Below, piece by piece: positions 7,654-15,478 of a stretch of 64,000 nucleotides of DNA. The stretch spans positions 9,319 through 73,318 of the forward strand of contig CABUDN010000001.1 of the NCBI GenBank assembly GCA_902490355.1. The letters are read 5' to 3'. The position numbers and the translations under genes were made by a program. The stretch's first letter is position 1. Each line of letters begins with the position of its first letter. Origin of the DNA: an uncultured Oscillibacter sp. GTDB lineage: Bacteria; Bacillota; Clostridia; Oscillospirales; Oscillospiraceae. A model generated the notes under the pieces. It was not told where the DNA came from. It made no database searches and worked only from the letters and a program-made list of their open reading frames with translations.

Positions 7654-8013
7654 TTACGCCTCCACCAGCACATCGCCCCGGACCGCATACCGCTTTCCGC
7701 CAATCAGCACATATGCCAGCATATTCACCGTTCCATCCGGCTGCACCTGATTGACGGCATGCTCCAAACGGCCCTGGTGCACGCGCACCTTTTCCATAGA
7801 GCCGGTACCGGTATCCAGCAGTCCGTATCCTTCCGCCTGCTCCGGAGTATCTCCCACACGGGTAGCCTGCTGTTCCGCCTCCGTAATCTCGTTGCGTCCG
7901 GGCTGCAGCCGCAGGGAAGCCCCCAGCTTTTTCAGCTCCTGATTGGCCTGCCGGGCATCCAGCTTGCCAGCCGTGTAATCCCGCAGGATTTCCTCCATTC
8001 CGGATTGCTTCAT
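7654..8013 (-). CDS. Phage-associated hypothetical protein (119 aa)
   Basis: No function recognised. The N-terminal part is helical and charged (residues 1-50, rich in Gln/Glu/Lys); the C-terminal part (about 85-119) looks like a small beta domain ending YVLIGGKRYAVRGDVLVEA. ATG with AAGGAG 9 nt upstream. It sits between a one-helix protein and the holin-like protein, an arrangement typical of tail-end/lysis regions of Clostridia phages. Its last codons supply the ribosome site of the holin-like gene, so the two are coupled. Confidence 0.6.
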   Translation of the reverse strand: MKQSGMEEILRDYTAGKLDARQANQELKKLGASLRLQPGRNEITEAEQQATRVGDTPEQAEGYGLLDTGTGSMEKVRVHQGRLEHAVNQVQPDGTVNMLAYVLIGGKRYAVRGDVLVEA

Positions 8014-8064
8014 TGCCTCATGCTCCTTTCTGAATCTGCGGTCATCCGAGCGGCAGGCAGGAAC

Positions 8065-8376
8065 TCAAATCTTACTGAAATTGTGGGCAGCCTCATCCCG
8101 GACAAAGTCGATATACGCCTCCCGGGCGCCGGCAGCCGCCTCCATGGCTTCCTCCACGTCCCCATTGGTATGCATCCCCGCCAGCTTCTTGGCCGTGATC
8201 AGGGACAGGGAACAATTTGCATACATCAGTTCCATGGCCAGACGGCTCTCCTTTTCCCGGCGCTGTGCCCGGCTCTCCGCACGCTTGACGCTGTTGCGGG
8301 AGCGCCGTTCCGCCAGTGCCGCCAACACGGTGGACGCCCCCGCCACCAGGGCGCACACAACCTCCGTATTCACCAT
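8065..8376 (-). CDS. Phage-associated one-helix/coiled-coil protein (103 aa)
   Basis: Starts MVNTEVVCALVAGASTVLAAL, a single N-terminal membrane segment, followed by a basic coiled coil rich in Arg/Glu (about residues 22-45) and a helical C-terminal part. ATG at 8376 follows GGAGG by 4 nt and GTG at 8373 follows by 7 nt; either is possible. The frame is open a further 54 codons upstream but that part has no ribosome site. The start overlaps the end of a 22-codon open frame. Function unknown; companion of the two phage-like genes downstream. Confidence 0.6.
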   Translation of the reverse strand: MVNTEVVCALVAGASTVLAALAERRSRNSVKRAESRAQRREKESRLAMELMYANCSLSLITAKKLAGMHTNGDVEEAMEAAAGAREAYIDFVRDEAAHNFSKI

Positions 8377-8438
8377 TCCACCTCCCCGGCCCTGTTTTGC
8401 TGACCCTTGGCCGGCGTGTACGATTTGCTTTGCTCCAT
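8370..8438 (-). CDS. 22-aa micropeptide overlapping the next gene's start
   Basis: Residues MEQSKSYTPAKGQQ then NRAGEVEW. AAAAGGAG lies 7 nt upstream of ATG. Its last codons contain the GGAGG of the following gene and its TGA overlaps that start, a typical coupling arrangement. It could be a real peptide or a leader frame that tunes the next gene. A hairpin (GGGAGCGC/GCGCTCCC, 8460-8481) lies upstream. Confidence 0.45.
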   Translation of the reverse strand: MEQSKSYTPAKGQQNRAGEVEW

Positions 8439-8572
8439 GCCTCGCTCCTTTTCCGCTTTGGGAGCGCCGCAGTGCGCTCCCTATATATCCCGCGGCACTG
8501 CAGACTTTGTGCACGTCCCCGGGCAATTTGCGCCGCATTTTTTATTTTTTTCCATACTCCCCCATTTTGGCC

Positions 8573-8600
8573 TTGACTTTTCCCGCCAGGGGCGCATAGT
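8573..8600 (+). promoter_or_regulatory. Predicted promoter of the MATE gene
   Basis: TTGACT (8573-8578), 16-bp spacer, CATAGT (8595-8600). Start expected near 8607, giving a leader of about 57 nt that is almost entirely hairpin-forming. Confidence 0.5.
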
Positions 8601-8608
8601 GAAGAGGA

Positions 8609-8654
8609 GGCCGCCTGCGGCGGCCAATCGGGGCGGCAGATCTGCCGCAGGAGG
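8609..8654 (+). promoter_or_regulatory. Structured leader with alternative pairings over the MATE ribosome site
   Basis: Hairpin 1: GGCCGCC/GGCGGCC at 8609-8625. Hairpin 2: GCGGCAGA/TCTGCCGC at 8633-8648, directly before AGGAGG. Alternatively CCTGCGGC (8614-8621) pairs with GCCGCAGG (8644-8651), breaking both hairpins and covering the start of the ribosome site. This could be a translational switch; no known riboswitch class was recognised. Confidence 0.35.
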
Positions 8655-8663
8655 GAACGGAAC

Positions 8664-10010
8664 ATGCCTGTGATCGAGCAGTCCAAAACCATGACGCAGG
8701 GCACAATTTGGAAAACCATCACCTGCTTTGCATTGCCGATTTTTTTGGGGAATCTCTTCCAGCAGCTGTACAACACGGTGGACTCCCTGATCGTGGGCAA
8801 CTTTTTGGGCAGCAATGCCCTGGCGGCGGTCAGCTCCTCGGGCAGTCTGATCTTCCTCTTCATCGGCTTTCTCAGCGGTTTGGCCGTGGGCGCCGGAGTC
8901 GTCATCGCCAAGTTTTTCGGCGCCCGGGATACGGCAAACATGTCTCTGGCCATTCACACCACCGTGGCGGTGGGCCTTGCGGCCAGTGTGCTGATGACCG
9001 CAGTGGGCGTCGTGTTCTCCCCCCACATCCTGGTCTGGATGGACACCCCGCCGGAAGTGATGGCGGACTCCGTGACCTATCTGCGGATTTACTTTGCCGG
9101 GTCTGCCGGTGCCGTCATGTATAACATCCTGGTGGGCATCCTGCAGGCCGTGGGGGACAGCCGGCATCCCCTCTACTATCTTATGGCCTCCTCCGCGGTC
9201 AACCTGGTGCTGGACCTGCTGTTCATCGGCGTATTGCATACCGGAGTGGGCGGCGCCGCCGTGGCCACCATTCTCTCCCAGTTTGTCAGCGCCGGGCTGT
9301 GCCTGCTCCAGCTGACCTGCACACGCCAGAGCTGGCGGATTCAGCTGCGCCGCATTCGCTTTTACCGCCCGGTGCTGGGGCAGATCCTGCGGTTCGGCCT
9401 CCCTGCGGGTCTGCAAAACTCCATCATTTCCTTTGCCAACGTCGTGGTACAGTCCAATATCAATGCCTTTGGAGAAATGGCCATGGCCGGCTGCGGCGCC
9501 TATTCCAAAATTGAGGGCTTCGGCTTTCTGCCCATCACCAGCTTCGCCATGGCGCTGACCACCTTTGTGGGGCAAAACCTGGGTGCCGGAGAATATGAGC
9601 GTGTCAAAAAGGGCGCCCGCTTCGGCGTATTGTCCGCAGTCGTGCTGGCCGAACTGATCGGCGCCGTGGTCTTTCTCTTCGCGCCGGCGCTGATTGCCGC
9701 CTTCGACTCCACACCGGAGGTCGTCCGCTTTGGTGTGGAAAAATCCCGCACCGCCGGTCTGTTCTTCTTCTTGCTGGCCTATTCCCACTCTATGGCCGCC
9801 ATTTTGCGCGGCGCCGGCAAAGCGGTCATTCCCATGGTGGTCATGCTGGTATTCTGGTGCATCGTGCGGGTCACGTTTCTCACCATTTCCGTCCCCCTCA
9901 CCCAGAGTATCCAGATGGTGTACTGGGTCTATCCTCTGACCTGGCTGCTCAGCTCCGTCACCTTCTTCCTTTACAGCCGAAAAGCCGACTGGCTGCACAG
10001 CCTGGAGTAA
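8664..10010 (+). CDS. MATE family multidrug/metabolite exporter
   Basis: Ion-coupled exporter of the multidrug and toxic-compound extrusion family in the cytoplasmic membrane. 448 aa, the usual length, with about twelve hydrophobic segments in two homologous halves. Family signatures include the N-terminal ALPIFLGNLFQQLYNTVDSLIVG stretch (about residues 24-46), the GARD loop and the second-half QNLGAGEYERVKKG. The closest match in style is the NorM/DinF-like 'MATE efflux' group common in Clostridia. Single-gene unit with its own promoter, structured leader and terminator. AGGAGG is about 9 nt before ATG. Substrate not predictable. Confidence 0.93.
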   Translation: MPVIEQSKTMTQGTIWKTITCFALPIFLGNLFQQLYNTVDSLIVGNFLGSNALAAVSSSGSLIFLFIGFLSGLAVGAGVVIAKFFGARDTANMSLAIHTTVAVGLAASVLMTAVGVVFSPHILVWMDTPPEVMADSVTYLRIYFAGSAGAVMYNILVGILQAVGDSRHPLYYLMASSAVNLVLDLLFIGVLHTGVGGAAVATILSQFVSAGLCLLQLTCTRQSWRIQLRRIRFYRPVLGQILRFGLPAGLQNSIISFANVVVQSNINAFGEMAMAGCGAYSKIEGFGFLPITSFAMALTTFVGQNLGAGEYERVKKGARFGVLSAVVLAELIGAVVFLFAPALIAAFDSTPEVVRFGVEKSRTAGLFFFLLAYSHSMAAILRGAGKAVIPMVVMLVFWCIVRVTFLTISVPLTQSIQMVYWVYPLTWLLSSVTFFLYSRKADWLHSLE

Positions 10011-10029
10011 ATTCTCCCAAACCTAAAAA

Positions 10030-10068
10030 AGCCGCCGGGCGGGACCAAATCGGTCCTGCCCGGCGGCT
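10030..10068. terminator. Bidirectional terminator between the MATE gene and galM
   Basis: 17-bp stem (AGCCGCCGGGCGGGACC pairing with one G-T wobble) around AAATC, flanked by A6 on the left and CTTTGCTTTT on the right. It serves convergent genes. Confidence 0.88.
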
Positions 10069-10086
10069 CTTTGCTTTTGAATTAAA

Positions 10087-11109
10087 TCAGCACAGTCCGA
10101 AGGAGAATACCGTTTCGCTGTGCATGGACTCTCCCGCCCGCAGAATCGGAGAGGGGAATCCGTAACGGTGAATGCCATTGGGGAACAGCTGTGTCTCCAG
10201 GCAAACCGCATCCCGGGGGCCCATGGTGGTGCCCTGCTTGCCCGGCCGCTGCGTCAGTCCATTGGCCGTATAAACCTGCATCCCGGGCTGGTCTGTCTCC
10301 ACCGTCATCTCAATGCCGCTGCGTCCGCTGCGCAGAACAGCCGCCCGGCGCCCGGAGAGCACATAGTTGTGGTCATACCCGCCGCCGCAGCGCAGCTGGG
10401 CATCGTCCGCGTTGATTTCTGCTCCGATCTGCTTGGGAATCCGGAAATCAAAGGGAGTCTCCTCCACCTCCAGCAGCCGCCCTGTGGGCAGGCATCCGGC
10501 ATCGTTTTCCGTAATGCGGCTGGCAAAAACCTGAAGCTCATGGTCCAGCACGCTGCCGCCGCCGTCGAGATTGAAGTAGCTGTGGTTGGTGAGGTTCACC
10601 AGGGTATCGCCCGCCGCCCGGGCCTCATACTGAATGGAAAGCGCGTTTGCCTCCCGCAGGGTAAATGTCACCTGCACCCACAGATTCCCGGGATAGCCCT
10701 CCTCGCCGTCGGGAGACAGCCGGGAACACACCAGCGCATCTTCCCGAACCTCCACATTCCACATCTGCTTATCAAACCCCTTGATGCCGCCGTGGAGATG
10801 GTTTTCCCCATCGTTTTTGGCCAGGGGATACCGCTTTCCATTCAAGGAAAATTCCGCTCCGCCGATGCGGTTTCCCACCCGGCCGATGGTGGCGCCCAGA
10901 TACCCGCCGTTTTCCTCATACTCCGCCACCGTATCATAGCCCAGGACAACATCCGTAAGCTCTCCTTGGCGGTCCGGAACCCGGAGGGATTGAATCGTGG
11001 CGCCATAGTCCAGCACGGTCACCTGCATGCCGGCCCGGTTTTCCAGCCGGTAAGCGGTAACAGTCTGGCCCTGTTTTGTATGTCCGAAAATGGATGTGGT
11101 AACGGTCAT
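10087..11109 (-). CDS. galM: Aldose 1-epimerase (mutarotase)
   Basis: Interconverts alpha and beta anomers of aldoses. 340 aa from ATG at 11109; GAGGAGG lies 9 nt upstream, while the longer TTG frame to 11127 would place that ribosome site inside the gene. GalM motifs: NRIGGAEFSLNGKRYPL, the active-site region NHLHGG, NHSYFNLDG with the conserved His, and the C-terminal glutamate region CLETQLFPNG. It directly follows the ROK regulator on the same strand and belongs with the divergent pentose transport and kinase genes, where it would speed anomer supply to the isomerase or kinase. Confidence 0.95.
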   Translation of the reverse strand: MTVTTSIFGHTKQGQTVTAYRLENRAGMQVTVLDYGATIQSLRVPDRQGELTDVVLGYDTVAEYEENGGYLGATIGRVGNRIGGAEFSLNGKRYPLAKNDGENHLHGGIKGFDKQMWNVEVREDALVCSRLSPDGEEGYPGNLWVQVTFTLREANALSIQYEARAAGDTLVNLTNHSYFNLDGGGSVLDHELQVFASRITENDAGCLPTGRLLEVEETPFDFRIPKQIGAEINADDAQLRCGGGYDHNYVLSGRRAAVLRSGRSGIEMTVETDQPGMQVYTANGLTQRPGKQGTTMGPRDAVCLETQLFPNGIHRYGFPSPILRAGESMHSETVFSFGLC

Positions 11110-11127
11110 GGGAACATACCTCCTCAA

Positions 11128-12243
11128 TCAGATTGTCTCCAGGAATTCTTTAATAAAGTGCAGCGCCACGCCCAGCGGGACGGTATGCCGCCGCAGATTG
11201 CTCAGATGCAGGTAGTCGGCACTGGGCTCGAAGGTATTGCCCGCGGCAACATACTCCTTAAGCAGAGGCATGTAGGGCGGCAGAAACTCCGTCAAAAAGC
11301 CGCCCAGCACCACGTCACAGTCCAGGGCCATGCGAATGTTGTTGACTCCGATGGCCAGATGGCGCAGCAAATCATACCAGAGGGTCTCATACTCCGGAAC
11401 ATGCCGCTCCAGGCCGTCAAAAAATTCCTTGAGCGAGATCCCCAGATCATCACTGACCCGGGAAGGCGAACAATACGCCTCCAGGCACCCGCGCTTGCCG
11501 CACTTGCAGGGCAATCCGCCGGGTTCTACGCACATGTGCCCGAACTCACCGCTGCGGTGATTGACGCCCTGATACTGTCCGCCGTTGACCAAAATCGCGC
11601 CGCCCACGCCGGTCTCCAGCAGCAAATAGGCAATGTCGCGTCCCTGCCAGTGGGTAAACCACTCCGCATAGCCGCCGCTGGTGGCGTCGTTTTCAATATA
11701 CACCGGATAGGGAATGGTTCCCATCAGCCGCTGCAGCTCCACATCCCGCAGGTGCAGCGTGGGCGCCAGAGTAATCCGGCGGCTCTCATCCGGCGCAATC
11801 ACCGCCGGCAGGGCAATCCCCACGCCCAAAAGCCGGTCCCGGTCCAGGGCGTTGTCATCAATAAACCGCTCCAGCTCCCCTGTGAGGAAATCTCCGAAAT
11901 TCTCCATCTCCGCCACAGACGGATGGTGGACCTTCCGGTAAGCCATTTCCCCCAACCGCAGATCCGCCGCCACAAAGCGCAGCCGGGTCTCCGTGACGGA
12001 AACCCCAATGGCATACCGCGCGTCGGCCACAATCTCCAATCCCATGGCTTTGCGCCCGCCCGTGGACTGCTGCTCTCCGGAATAATGCACCAGTCCCTCT
12101 TCCATCAGCTCCGTCAGGTGCTGATAGACAGTAGGCAAACTCAGCCGCAGGTCCCTGGCCAACGACTGTTTGGAACAAAACTCCCGCGTTTCATATAGAT
12201 AATGGTAAATACTGTTGCGCGTCTGCCGCCGGCGCTGGGTCAT
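11128..12243 (-). CDS. ROK family sugar-responsive repressor (XylR type)
   Basis: DNA-binding repressor with an N-terminal winged helix (about residues 5-60: SLARDLRLSLPTVYQHLTEL) and a ROK sugar-binding/kinase-fold domain. The ROK zinc motif is intact: CKCGKRGCLEAYC. Start at ATG 12243 (AAAAGGAAG just upstream); ATG at 12261 is possible but has a weaker site. Co-transcribed with galM and divergent from the ABC transporter and xylulokinase operon. Two similar palindromes, one at each divergent promoter, are its likely operators. Effector is probably xylose or another pentose, inferred from xylB. Confidence 0.92.
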   Translation of the reverse strand: MTQRRRQTRNSIYHYLYETREFCSKQSLARDLRLSLPTVYQHLTELMEEGLVHYSGEQQSTGGRKAMGLEIVADARYAIGVSVTETRLRFVAADLRLGEMAYRKVHHPSVAEMENFGDFLTGELERFIDDNALDRDRLLGVGIALPAVIAPDESRRITLAPTLHLRDVELQRLMGTIPYPVYIENDATSGGYAEWFTHWQGRDIAYLLLETGVGGAILVNGGQYQGVNHRSGEFGHMCVEPGGLPCKCGKRGCLEAYCSPSRVSDDLGISLKEFFDGLERHVPEYETLWYDLLRHLAIGVNNIRMALDCDVVLGGFLTEFLPPYMPLLKEYVAAGNTFEPSADYLHLSNLRRHTVPLGVALHFIKEFLETI

Positions 12244-12275
12244 GTTGGCTTCCTTTTCCATTTTTAGGCACCCGC

Positions 12276-12289
12276 ACTTTTACAAAAGT
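12276..12289. promoter_or_regulatory. Candidate ROK operator at the ROK-galM promoter
   Basis: ACTTTTACAAAAGT: perfect 6-bp arms around AC, about +9 to +22 of the ROK transcript. It shares the ACTTTT-x-AAAGT core with the site at 12489-12505. Confidence 0.6.
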
Positions 12290-12304
12290 ATTTTATATAT
12301 GCAC

Positions 12305-12334
12305 ATCTTATTACACCGCTTTCCGCCCCGTCAA
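12305..12334 (-). promoter_or_regulatory. Predicted promoter of ROK-galM
   Basis: Minus strand: TTGACG (12329-12334), 18-bp spacer, TAAGAT (12305-12310). Start near 12298. Confidence 0.6.
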
Positions 12335-12487
12335 CCGTTTTTTTCATTTTAGGTCAAAATTCCAGTTTTTTCGCTATTAAATAAAGCAGTTTTACTAAGC
12401 ATTTTGAATTCACAATAAAGTTGCACAATATTAAATCGATTAAACATGTTGTAATTAACAAAATCACGAATATGACGAATCTTTGCA

Positions 12488-12516
12488 TTGACTTTTGTAA
12501 AGTCATTTTATAGAAT
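12488..12516 (+). promoter_or_regulatory. Promoter of the sugar ABC transporter/xylB operon
   Basis: TTGACT (12488-12493), 17-bp spacer, TAGAAT (12511-12516); start near 12523. The -35 and spacer are overlapped by the operator palindrome at 12489-12505. The rest of the 320-bp intergenic region is AT-rich with no gene. Confidence 0.75.
12489..12505. promoter_or_regulatory. Candidate ROK operator over the transporter promoter
   Basis: TGACTTT-TGT-AAAGTCA, perfect 7-bp arms. A repressor bound here would block the -35 element of the sugar operon. Confidence 0.65.
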
Positions 12517-12583
12517 CAAATTACAGAAGCGACCCGCTTCACGAATTTTGTCCCATTCTGCTGGGATGGGACCAAGGAGAAGA

Positions 12584-13762
12584 ATGCGTATGAAAAAGTT
12601 TCTTGCACTGGCACTGTCTCTGGTAATGGCCCTGTCTTTGGTGGCCTGCGGCGGAAGCACCACCGAGGAACCCGCAGACGAGGGCGAAACCGCGGAATCC
12701 GGTGACACCGGCGAGACCGGCGGCAGCGGAAAGATCGGCATTGCAATGCCCACCAAGTCCCTGGAGCGTTGGAACCGCGACGGTTCCTACCTGCAGGAGC
12801 AGTTTGAGTCCGCCGGCTACGAGGTGGAACTCACCTATTCCGACAACGACGTCACGCAGCAGGTCAACGACATTGAGAACCTGATCTCCGACGGCGTCGA
12901 CCTCCTGATCGTAGCTGCCATCGACGGCGAGTCCCTGACCACGGTCCTGGATTCTGCGGACGAGGCCGGCATCCCCGTGATCTCCTATGACCGTCTGATC
13001 ATGAACACCAAGGCCATCGATTACTACGTCTCCTTCGACAACTACACCGTCGGTGTGCTGCAGGGCCAGTACGTGATCGACACCCTGGGTCTGGACCTGA
13101 ACGACACCTCCACTACTTACAACATTGAGTTCACCGCCGGCGACCCCGCCGACAACAACGCCCCCTTCTTCTTCAACGGTGCGTTTGACACCCTGAAGCC
13201 CTACATCGACGCCGGCATCCTGAACATCGTCTCCGGCCAGACCGCTTTCGAGGAAGTGGCCACCGCCACCTGGGATACTGCTACCGCTATGAACCGTATG
13301 CAGAACATCCTGGCCTCCTATTATTCTGACGGCACGCAGCTGGATGTGGCCCTGTGCTCCAACGACTCCACCGCTCTGGGCGTGACCCAGGCCATCGAGT
13401 CCGACTATGCCGGCTCCAACCAGCCCATCATCACCGGCCAGGACGGCGACGAGGCCAACCTGAAGAACATTGTGGACGGCAAGCAGTCCATGACCGTGTA
13501 CAAGGCCGTGGCCAACGAGGCCGTCGTGACCCTGGCTCTGGCCCAGGCCATCCTCAACGGCGAGGAGCCCGGCGAGGAGCTGACCAGCCAGTTCGACTGC
13601 GAGTGCGCTTATGATACCAGCTCCTATGACAACAACACTGGCATCATTCCCTCCTACCTGCTGACGCCTACCGTGGTGACCGCCGACAACATCCAGGAAG
13701 AGCTGGTGGACACTGGCTACTACACCATGGGCAGCGACGGTTATCCTGTGGCTGTGGGCTGA
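12584..13762 (+). CDS. Multiple-sugar ABC transporter substrate-binding lipoprotein (ChvE type)
   Basis: Extracellular periplasmic-binding-protein-fold (type I) receptor that delivers monosaccharides to the GguA/GguB-like ATPase and permease that follow. Signal peptide MKKFLALALSLVMALSLVAC with a lipobox cysteine, then an acidic Thr/Glu/Gly linker. Binding domains begin at KIGIAMPTKSLERWNRDG, the ChvE-like N-terminal motif. The frame extends upstream to 12488, but the promoter lies there; AAGGAG precedes ATG at 12584 (4 nt) and 12590 (10 nt). A strong hairpin separates it from the ATPase gene, as is usual where binding protein must exceed the other components. Substrate probably xylose or arabinose, from xylB. 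Confidence 0.93.
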   Translation: MRMKKFLALALSLVMALSLVACGGSTTEEPADEGETAESGDTGETGGSGKIGIAMPTKSLERWNRDGSYLQEQFESAGYEVELTYSDNDVTQQVNDIENLISDGVDLLIVAAIDGESLTTVLDSADEAGIPVISYDRLIMNTKAIDYYVSFDNYTVGVLQGQYVIDTLGLDLNDTSTTYNIEFTAGDPADNNAPFFFNGAFDTLKPYIDAGILNIVSGQTAFEEVATATWDTATAMNRMQNILASYYSDGTQLDVALCSNDSTALGVTQAIESDYAGSNQPIITGQDGDEANLKNIVDGKQSMTVYKAVANEAVVTLALAQAILNGEEPGEELTSQFDCECAYDTSSYDNNTGIIPSYLLTPTVVTADNIQEELVDTGYYTMGSDGYPVAVG

Positions 13763-13803
13763 TCTGACACCGCACCAGTTTCTAATCAAGGAAATTCTGA
13801 GAG

Positions 13804-13838
13804 AAGAGCGGGCGGGGCAACTTGCCCTACCCGCTCTT
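13804..13838 (+). terminator. Intra-operon hairpin/terminator after the binding-protein gene
   Basis: AAGAGCGGG/CCCGCTCTT outer stem with inner GGGCAA/TTGCCC, followed by TTTTTTC. Partial termination would lower ATPase and permease relative to the binding protein. Confidence 0.8.
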
Positions 13839-13915
13839 TTTTCTTGAGTTTGCAGATTGCGCCTCACGAGGCGGCTTTCCATTCCATATTCCAATTAAGA
13901 AAGGAGGACATCAGT

Positions 13916-15478
13916 TTGGCTGACAATATCCTGGTGATGAAAGACATCACAAAGGAATTTCCGGGCGTCAAAGCCCTGAACCACGTCAATCTGGAAGTTG
14001 CACGGGGAGAGATCCACGCACTGGTTGGCGAAAACGGCGCCGGTAAGTCCACGCTGATGAACGTACTCAGCGGTACATATCCCTATGGCTCCTACACGGG
14101 GCAAATCATATATGACGGTCAGGAGTGCCACTTCAAGACCGTCCGGGACAGTGAGAAGATCGGCATTGTCATTATCCATCAGGAGCTGGCACTGATTCCG
14201 GAACTGTCCATCGGCGAGAACATGTTCCTGGGCAACGAGCGCAAGGGCAAGTTCGGCCTGGACTGGGACGAGACCTTCGCCCAGGCGGAAAAGCACATGA
14301 AACAGGTGGGGCTGAAAGAGCGTGCCACCACCCTCATCAAGGACATCGGCACCGGCAAGCAGCAGCTGGTGGAAATCGCCAAGGCCCTATCCAAAAACGT
14401 CAAGCTGCTGATTTTGGATGAACCCACTTCCTCTTTGAACGAAGAGGATTCCAAGATGCTGCTGGATCTGCTGCTGCAGTTCAAGAAGGAGGGCATGACC
14501 TCCATCATCATCTCCCACAAGCTCTCCGAGATCGCCTATGTGGCAGACAAGATCACGGTGGTTCGGGATGGTTCCACCATCGAAACCATCGATAACTCCG
14601 CCCGCGATATCGATGAAGACCGCATCATCCGGGGCATGGTGGGCCGGGAGCTGACCGACCGCTTCCCCAAGCGTCCGCGCTGTACCTCCACCGAACCCAT
14701 TCTGGAGGTAAACGACTGGTGCGTCCACCATCCCATCTACACGGAAAAGCAGGTGGTCAGCCACGTCTCGTTCCATGTCAACCGGGGCGAGATCATCGGT
14801 TTCTCCGGACTCCAGGGCGCCGGCCGCACCGAGCTGGCCCGGTCCCTCTTCGGCCACAGCTACGGCACCGGCATCACCGGCCAGCTCAAAATCAACGGCC
14901 GGGAAGTTCACCTGAAAAACGAGCGCAGCGCCATTGAGGCAGGTCTGGCTTACGTCACCGAGGACCGCAAGGACAACGGCCTGGTCCTCATCGACACCAT
15001 TGCCGTCAACAATACCATGGCCCGACTGGAAAAAGTCTGCAACCGCGGCATTATTGATATCGACCAGGAAAATCAGGTGGCTGAGGATTACCGGCGCAAG
15101 CTTGCCACCAAGACGCCTTCCGTTCAGCAGGCAGTCGGCAACCTCTCCGGCGGCAACCAGCAAAAGGTGCTGCTGGCCAAGTGGATGTTTGCCGATCCTG
15201 ATGTGCTGATCGTGGATGAGCCCACCCGCGGCATCGATGTGGGTGCCAAATACGAAATCTACTGCATTATGAATGATCTCATTGCCCAGGGAAAATCCAT
15301 CATCATGATCTCCTCGGAGATGCCGGAGCTGCTGGGCATGTGTGACCGGATCTATGTCATGAACGAGGGCAGCCTGGTGGGCGAGTTCCCCATCGAGGAA
15401 GCCACGCAGGAGAAAATCATGGCAGCCATTCTGCAGTCCGGTAAAAAAGAAGAGAGCAAGGGAGTGCTGCAAGCATGA
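13916..15478 (+). CDS. Multiple-sugar ABC transporter ATP-binding protein (GguA/MmsA type)
   Basis: Two fused ABC ATPase domains powering sugar uptake; about 520 aa, normal for the RbsA/XylG/GguA family. First domain: Walker A GENGAGKST and Walker B LILDEPTSSL. Second domain: degenerate Walker A LQGAGRTEL, signature LSGGNQQKV and Walker B VLIVDEPTRGID. Start is TTG at 13916, with AAGGAGG 8 nt upstream; the frame is open further upstream without a ribosome site. Its stop overlaps the permease start (ATGA). Confidence 0.93.
   Translation: MADNILVMKDITKEFPGVKALNHVNLEVARGEIHALVGENGAGKSTLMNVLSGTYPYGSYTGQIIYDGQECHFKTVRDSEKIGIVIIHQELALIPELSIGENMFLGNERKGKFGLDWDETFAQAEKHMKQVGLKERATTLIKDIGTGKQQLVEIAKALSKNVKLLILDEPTSSLNEEDSKMLLDLLLQFKKEGMTSIIISHKLSEIAYVADKITVVRDGSTIETIDNSARDIDEDRIIRGMVGRELTDRFPKRPRCTSTEPILEVNDWCVHHPIYTEKQVVSHVSFHVNRGEIIGFSGLQGAGRTELARSLFGHSYGTGITGQLKINGREVHLKNERSAIEAGLAYVTEDRKDNGLVLIDTIAVNNTMARLEKVCNRGIIDIDQENQVAEDYRRKLATKTPSVQQAVGNLSGGNQQKVLLAKWMFADPDVLIVDEPTRGIDVGAKYEIYCIMNDLIAQGKSIIMISSEMPELLGMCDRIYVMNEGSLVGEFPIEEATQEKIMAAILQSGKKEESKGVLQA

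Noticed and set aside
8093..9998. Minus-strand frames of 286 and 505 codons over the MATE gene and phage-like genes
   Set aside because: They overlap supported genes on both strands and have no start context; low-complexity His/Gly/Gln composition.
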